This document shows positions 12,818-16,756 of a DNA stretch of 16,756 nt, in pieces. Under the pieces are notes generated by a model. The model had not been told where the DNA came from, did not search any database, and saw only the letters and a program-made list of their open reading frames with translations. This DNA comes from DASZGL01 sp035938875 (GTDB lineage: Bacteria; Chloroflexota; Dormibacteria; Aeolococcales; Aeolococcaceae). Every line of letters begins with the position of its first letter. Within the stretch, counting starts at the first letter, position 1. Location of the stretch: positions 1 through 16,756 of the forward strand of contig DASZGL010000028.1 of the NCBI GenBank assembly GCA_035938875.1, in the 5' to 3' direction. Made by a program: the position numbers and the translations under genes.

Positions 12818-12857
12818 CGCTGAAGATCCGCGGTGGTCGGGTGCGGGATCTTCAGCG
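12818..12857. terminator. Perfect 12-bp inverted repeat between convergent genes
   Basis: CGCTGAAGATCC (12818-12829) and GGATCTTCAGCG (12846-12857) are exact reverse complements separated by 16 nt. The repeat ends 3 nt from the stop of the minus-strand tldE-like gene. Position between convergent genes favours a bidirectional terminator, and on the minus strand it would be the first structure after the stop. An operator or small-RNA role cannot be excluded. Confidence 0.55.
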
Positions 12858-12860
12858 TTC

Positions 12861-14228
12861 TCAACTACCCGAGAGCGGGAGCTCGCCGACCAGCAGCGAT
12901 GGTGCGCCGAGAAAGCCCGAGCCGAATGTGAAGCGCAGGTCGGTGCCGACCGCGTCGATGCGCTGCAGAAGGTCGAGCAGAGTCCCCGCCACAGTCATCT
13001 CCCGGACGGGCATTCCGGCGACACCGTTCTCGACGAGAAATCCGTTGATCCCCAGCGAGAACTCACCAGTCACCGGGTTGACGGTGTGCAATCCGTGGAC
13101 GTCGGTCACCAGGATGCCCGTGTCCATGCGACGCATCAGCTCGGTCGCGGTCAACTCACCGGGGAGAAGCACGAGGTTGCTCGGTCCCAGCTCGGGCGTC
13201 GAGCGGTAGGAGTTGCGTGCCGCGTTGCCCGTCGAGCGCGCCCCGCCGTCGCGACGCGCCGTGTAGCTGTTGTGCAGGTACGAACGCAGCACGCCGCCGG
13301 CGATGACATCGGTGCGCTGCGTCGGCACACCCTCGGCGTCCCACGGGCGCGACGCCAGCCCGTCGAGACGTCGACCGTCGTCGACGAGGGTGACCGAGCT
13401 CGCCGCGATGGTGTCGCCGAGGCGTCCGGCGAGCAGGGAACGGCCCTTCTGCACCGCCTCGGCGCTGATGCTCGACGCCAGTGTGCCGATCAGCGACGCC
13501 GCGGCCCAGGGTTCGAAGAGCACCGCGGTGCTGCGGCTCGACAGGGACTGCGCGCCAAGCAGACCTGCGGCTCGCCGGGCAGCCTCGTCGGCGCAGGCGG
13601 GCAGGTCGAGCGCAGCCGAGCTGCGCCCGTACGTGAAGGAGAAACCGGACTGCATCTCGTCGTCGCGCTCGGCGATGGCCTCGACGTATGCGTAGGCGAC
13701 GGTGGCCTCGAAGGCTGCGCCGACTCCGCGACTGGTGTGCAGCTCGGTGTGGGCGCGCTCGTCGCTGTAGACGGAACCAGACGAGCGTTTGACATCAGCA
13801 TGGGCGATGCAGGTGAGCCGCTCCAGCTCCACCGCCATGGCGACACGTTGCTCGATGCTGTGGCTCTCGAAGTCGCCCGCGGCGAGACCCTCGATGTCGC
13901 CGTCGGGCACTGCGTCGGGCAGGCCGACGTTGGCATCAGGCTCGTTGTAGCGGCAGGCGTCGCTGGCCTGGCCGACGAGCCGGCTGAGCCCCGCATCGGA
14001 GAGGTCCGAGGTGTGTGCGAATCCCATACGTCCGTCGGCGAAGACGCGCAGCCCGACGCCTCGTGACTCCGCCGACGTCAGCGATTCGATGTCGCCCTCG
14101 TAGGCTTTGACCGTCAGCTCTGTGCCGTGGTGGAAGTAGGCCTCGGCGTCTGACGCTCCGTGAGCGCTGGCGTCACTGAGCAGGCGCTCGGCGACAGCGG
14201 CAAACCGCGGCGCCGCGGCCGCGCTCAC
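12861..14228 (-). CDS. tldE: TldE/PmbA-family protein (TldD partner)
   Basis: A 455-residue member of the TldD/PmbA family and the non-catalytic partner of TldD. In characterised systems TldD and TldE form a heterodimeric zinc protease that degrades unfolded peptides and removes leader peptides from microcins and other modified peptides. Visible features: N-terminal DAEAYFHHGTELTVKAYEGDIESLTSAESRGVGLRVF (27-63), the fold common to both subunits; the central LFEPWAAASLIGTLASSISAEAVQKGRSLLAGRLG segment, where TldD has its HExxxH; and the ARRDGGARSTGNAARNSYRSTPELGPSNLVLLPG stretch near the C-terminus. There is no HExxxH motif, as expected for TldE. The start is GTG 14228 in a GTGA overlap with tldD, which lies upstream in the same transcript. 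Confidence 0.92.
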   Translation of the reverse strand: MSAAAAPRFAAVAERLLSDASAHGASDAEAYFHHGTELTVKAYEGDIESLTSAESRGVGLRVFADGRMGFAHTSDLSDAGLSRLVGQASDACRYNEPDANVGLPDAVPDGDIEGLAAGDFESHSIEQRVAMAVELERLTCIAHADVKRSSGSVYSDERAHTELHTSRGVGAAFEATVAYAYVEAIAERDDEMQSGFSFTYGRSSAALDLPACADEAARRAAGLLGAQSLSSRSTAVLFEPWAAASLIGTLASSISAEAVQKGRSLLAGRLGDTIAASSVTLVDDGRRLDGLASRPWDAEGVPTQRTDVIAGGVLRSYLHNSYTARRDGGARSTGNAARNSYRSTPELGPSNLVLLPGELTATELMRRMDTGILVTDVHGLHTVNPVTGEFSLGINGFLVENGVAGMPVREMTVAGTLLDLLQRIDAVGTDLRFTFGSGFLGAPSLLVGELPLSGS

Positions 14229-15625
14229 ATCTGGACTCCGCCGCTCACCATGGTTCCGCCGACGGTCAGCTCGCTGATGCGCAGATGCGGCTGACCGACG
14301 CTCACCGGAACCGACTGCCCGTCCTTGCCACAGGTGCCGGGGGCCAAGCCGAGGTCGTCGGCGACCATGTCGACGCGACGCAATGCCGCGGGCCCGTTGC
14401 CGATGATCGTCGCGCCGCGCACCGGGCGGGTGACGCGACCGTTCTCGATGAGGTAGCCCTCGGTCACCGCGAAGACGAAGTCACCCGTCACCGTGTTGAC
14501 CTGGCCGCTGCCCAGTCGCTTGGCGTAAAGACCGTACGGCGTCGCCGCGATCAACTCCTCGACCTTCGACTCGCCGGGAAGGATGTAGGTGTTGGTCATC
14601 CGCGGCATGGGGATGTGCTGGTACGACTGCCGGCGACCGTTGCCCGTCGAGGGACGGCCGTCCTGCCGGGCGCGGAGGCTGTCGAACATGTACCCGGTGA
14701 GCACGCCCTCCTCGATGAGGACGTTGCGTCGCGTCGGCGTGCCCTCGTCGTCGATGCGCAGGGTGCCCCAGGCGGTGGCGACGGTCCCGTCGTCGACGGC
14801 GGTGACCAGGGGCGAGGCGACCACCTGGCCCATCTGGCCGGCGAACACCGAGGCCCGCTTGGCGATGGCGTCGGCCTCGAGGCCGTGGCCACTGGCCTCG
14901 TGGAAAAGGACCCCGCCGAAGTTGTTGCCGATGACCACCGGCATGGTGCCGGCCGGCGCCGGCGACGCGTCGAGGAGGAGCGTGGCCCGCTCCGCCGCCT
15001 CTCGGGCAGCGGTGCGAAGCCCGGCCCCCTCGAAGAACTCGAACCCGGCTCCGGCACCGGGGGCCTCGTAGCCGCTCTGCACCTCATTGCCGCGGGCGGC
15101 CACGGCCTGGACGAATCCGCGAACGCGGGTGCGGCGGTCGCGCGCCAGAACCCCCTCGCTGTTGGCGACGACGATGGACTGCACCGCCTCGGCGTAGGCG
15201 GCGGTGACCTGGCGGATCGCGCCGCCGGTGGATCGAGCGGTCTCGTCGGCATCGCGGAGCAGGCTGATCTTGCGACCCATGTCGACCTCGTCGGGAGGCA
15301 TGCGCACCGTGTGCACCGCACCGGCGGGCGAGCTGAGATCGACGATCGAGGCGGTGGCCGACGAACGCACCGCCGCGGACACCGCCTCCGCGGCACGGTA
15401 CAGACCGTCATCGCTGGTGTCGTCGGTGTACGCGAAGGCGGTGCTCAGACCGCTGACCACGCGGATGCCTGCGCCCAGCTCGGTGCCGGCCTGCACCCGC
15501 TCCACACGGCTGTCCTCGAGGGAGATCGAGGTCGACAACCTCTCCTCGACGAAGACGTCGGCGAAGTCGCCACCGCGGCGCAGGGCTCGGGCCAGGGCGC
15601 CGCGCAGGACGGCTTCTTCGATCAT
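14225..15625 (-). CDS. tldD: TldD metalloprotease subunit
   Basis: The catalytic subunit of the TldD/TldE zinc protease, 466 residues. The zinc motif HEASGH (H242-E243...H247) lies in NNFGGVLFHEASGHGLEAD, and the third zinc ligand is C432 in PGTCGKDGQSVPV. Both are standard for TldD. The family segments SLRARQDGRPSTGNGRRQSYQHIPMPRMTNTYILPG and GDFVFAVTEGYLIENGRVTRPVRGATIIGNG are present. The ATG start is supported by GAGGA 6 nt upstream. It is first in the operon with tldE. No ribosomally made peptide precursor or peptide-modifying enzyme is visible in the window, so general peptide turnover is as likely as leader removal. The 176-bp gap upstream holds the promoter candidate at 15678-15683. 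Confidence 0.96.
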   Translation of the reverse strand: MIEEAVLRGALARALRRGGDFADVFVEERLSTSISLEDSRVERVQAGTELGAGIRVVSGLSTAFAYTDDTSDDGLYRAAEAVSAAVRSSATASIVDLSSPAGAVHTVRMPPDEVDMGRKISLLRDADETARSTGGAIRQVTAAYAEAVQSIVVANSEGVLARDRRTRVRGFVQAVAARGNEVQSGYEAPGAGAGFEFFEGAGLRTAAREAAERATLLLDASPAPAGTMPVVIGNNFGGVLFHEASGHGLEADAIAKRASVFAGQMGQVVASPLVTAVDDGTVATAWGTLRIDDEGTPTRRNVLIEEGVLTGYMFDSLRARQDGRPSTGNGRRQSYQHIPMPRMTNTYILPGESKVEELIAATPYGLYAKRLGSGQVNTVTGDFVFAVTEGYLIENGRVTRPVRGATIIGNGPAALRRVDMVADDLGLAPGTCGKDGQSVPVSVGQPHLRISELTVGGTMVSGGVQM

Positions 15626-15677
15626 CGCGTGTCCTCAGAATCTGGGCCAGCCGAGGTGGGCTGCTCTTCCGAGGGCG

Positions 15678-15683
15678 ATTCTA
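15678..15683 (-). promoter_or_regulatory. Probable -10 element for tldD-tldE
   Basis: TAGAAT on the minus strand (15683-15678) is a good -10 match, 52 nt before the tldD ATG, giving a leader of roughly 45 nt with GAGGA as ribosome-binding site. No recognisable -35 is seen at normal spacing. The rest of the 15626-15801 gap, shared with the divergent decarboxylase gene, shows nothing else I can name. Confidence 0.4.
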
Positions 15684-15791
15684 GGCGCCCGGTCGAATCC
15701 GGTCCTGGCGATCGCTCGAGCCGCGGCCGTGACATCATGCGTGCTCGACCGGACTGTGCCCCGGTACGACCCCGCCCGGCACACCTCAGTT

Positions 15792-15795
15792 GGAG
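15792..15795 (+). promoter_or_regulatory. Ribosome-binding site fixing the GTG start of the decarboxylase gene
   Basis: GGAG lies 6 nt before GTG 15802 and supports this start. The frame then opens directly into the Rossmann strand RRVVITGGAGFIG, as expected for an SDR enzyme. Confidence 0.5.
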
Positions 15796-15801
15796 CAACC
15801 A

Positions 15802-16756
15802 GTGCGCCGCGTCGTCATCACCGGTGGGGCCGGGTTCATCGGCTCGCATCTCTGCGACCGCCTGCTGCAGCGCGGGCTCTTCGTCGTCTGCCTCGACAAC
15901 CTGCTCACCGGCAGCGCCGACAACATCGCCCACCTGCTGAGCAATCCCCGCTTCTCCTTCCGCCACTACGACGTCACCGAGTACCTGTATGTCGAGGGCG
16001 ACGTCGACGCCATCCTCCACTTCGCTTCACCGGCTTCACCCATCGACTACGCGCTGATGCCCATCGAAACGCTCAAGGTGGGCACGCTGGGTACGCACAA
16101 GGCACTGGGGCTGGCCAAGGCGAAGCAGGCACGCTTCCTGCTGGCGTCGACGAGCGAGGTGTACGGCGATCCCGAGGTGCATCCTCAGTCCGAGGACTAC
16201 TGGGGCAACGTCAACCCTGTGGGTCCCCGCGGCGTCTACGACGAGGCCAAGCGCGCCGCCGAGACATTCGTCATGGCGTACCACAACGCGCATGGCATGG
16301 AGACGCGGATCGCCCGCATCTTCAACACCTTCGGTCCCCGCATGCGCAAGCACGATGGGCGTGCAGTGCCGGCATTTCTCACCCAGGCGCTGGCCGGGGA
16401 ACCGATCACGGTGTTTGGCGATGGCTCGCAGACACGCAGCCTCTGCTACATCGACGATCTGGTCGACGGCCTGGAGAGTCTGCTCTTGTCCGACTACGTC
16501 ATGCCGGTCAACCTGGGCAACCCCGGTGAGCTCACCGTCGTCGCCCTCGCGGAGCAGATCCGCGCGTTGTGCGGATCGTCGAGTCCCATCGAGTTCAGCC
16601 CCCTGCCAGTCGACGATCCCCGCAGACGGCGGCCCGATATCTCGACGGCCAAGCGAGTCCTCGGCTGGGAGCCGCGCATCACCCTCGAGGAGGGGCTGGC
16701 GAGGACGGTGGCGTGGTGGACCGAGGGAGGCCCGCACGCCCGGTTGGGCACCGCCG
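15802..16756 (+). CDS. UDP-glucuronate decarboxylase-like extended SDR (partial at 3' end)
   Basis: An extended short-chain dehydrogenase/reductase that best resembles UDP-xylose synthase (UDP-glucuronic acid decarboxylase), which makes UDP-xylose for surface glycans. No stop occurs before the window ends; 318 codons are visible, close to the full family length. Motifs: NAD-binding TGGAGFIG (7-14); LASTSEVYGDPEVHPQ (114-129) with S116-T117-S118 and E119; GVYDEAKRAAE (144-154) with catalytic Y146 and K150; then NTFGPRMRKHDGRAVPAFLTQAL and GDGSQTRSLCYIDDLV, where the RxxxxDGRxVxxF and SQTRSxCY blocks are typical of UXS proteins. A related dTDP-glucose dehydratase or UDP-glucose 4-epimerase is less likely, because the STSEVYGDPEVHPQ block is distinctive. 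Neighbouring glycan genes, if any, lie beyond the window. Confidence 0.88.
   Translation, partial: MRRVVITGGAGFIGSHLCDRLLQRGLFVVCLDNLLTGSADNIAHLLSNPRFSFRHYDVTEYLYVEGDVDAILHFASPASPIDYALMPIETLKVGTLGTHKALGLAKAKQARFLLASTSEVYGDPEVHPQSEDYWGNVNPVGPRGVYDEAKRAAETFVMAYHNAHGMETRIARIFNTFGPRMRKHDGRAVPAFLTQALAGEPITVFGDGSQTRSLCYIDDLVDGLESLLLSDYVMPVNLGNPGELTVVALAEQIRALCGSSSPIEFSPLPVDDPRRRRPDISTAKRVLGWEPRITLEEGLARTVAWWTEGGPHARLGTA

Noticed and set aside
12756..14066. 436-codon plus-strand open frame antisense to tldE
   Set aside because: It is a shadow of the conserved tldE-like gene.
12861..15625. TldD/TldE as part of a peptide-natural-product cluster
   Set aside because: No precursor peptide, modifying enzyme or exporter is visible nearby; the pair is widespread as a general protease.
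15708..15715. GCGATCGC octamer palindrome (HIP1-like)
   Set aside because: A single copy in a GC-rich region, not enough to claim a repeat family.
14285..15940. 551-codon plus-strand open frame antisense to tldD
   Set aside because: It mirrors the tldD coding frame, has biased composition (Asp/Val/Gly/His-rich) and no recognisable domain or start signal.

Overview
The window is GC-rich bacterial chromosome with densely packed genes. Same-strand neighbours repeatedly overlap by 4 nt (ATGA or GTGA), GTG starts are common, and several genes have a -10-like hexamer only 6-7 nt before the start codon, which suggests leaderless transcripts. This style, with TadE/TadG-type pilus genes and a eukaryotic-type kinase relative, fits a high-GC Terrabacteria lineage (Actinomycetota, Chloroflexota, Dormibacterota or similar). 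The sequence alone does not fix the phylum. I found no rRNA, tRNA, CRISPR array, transposase, integrase or phage gene, so this looks like ordinary chromosome rather than a mobile island.

Layout: the 3' end of an ABC-F ATPase gene (1-173, +) converges on a small ferredoxin gene (304-498, -). A structured intergenic element fills the gap between them. Next come hpt and a DMT-family exporter (643-2084, +), closed by a good intrinsic terminator. A structured leader (2124-2290) then precedes a three-gene Tad-like operon (2291-5903, +): a TadE-like protein, a TadG-like protein, and a secreted or membrane protein with an IPT/TIG fold and a cytoplasmic Cys4 finger. A minus-strand pair follows: GDPD-type phosphodiesterase and a polytopic membrane protein (5893-7427). 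Then come a single-pass membrane protein (7523-8428, +), a single-domain rhodanese (8432-8776, -), and a short PfkB-like kinase (8842-9579, -) that diverges from a glutamate dehydrogenase gene (9613-10881, +).

After gdh lies a second copy of the structured element (10884-11010). It is followed by a two-gene unit of a zinc-ribbon protein and a transmembrane pseudokinase (11035-12734, +). The window ends with the tldE-tldD metalloprotease pair (12861-15625, -) and a nearly complete UDP-glucuronate decarboxylase-like gene that runs off the right edge (15802-16756, +).

The most interesting signal is non-coding. The gaps 181-300 (- strand) and 10884-11010 (+ strand) share an ordered architecture: a near-identical G6/C5-6 hairpin, a TGAC(A/T)TG linker, a hairpin whose stem sequence differs completely, a C(A/T)TACCCCC linker, a 7-bp hairpin with invariant CCTCG loop and compensatory stem changes, then a CCGCGCC-armed hairpin. 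Each begins 2-3 nt after the stop codon of the gene read in the same direction. This looks like a structured RNA or terminator-type repeat family under selection for structure. Other points are stop codons embedded in hairpin stems at four gene ends, a pseudokinase lacking all catalytic motifs, and two back-to-back leaderless-type promoters within 33 bp.

No gene-free stretch exceeds about 210 bp. The longest gaps are 2085-2290, 15626-15801, 10882-11034, 499-642, 174-303 and 12735-12860, and each is described below.
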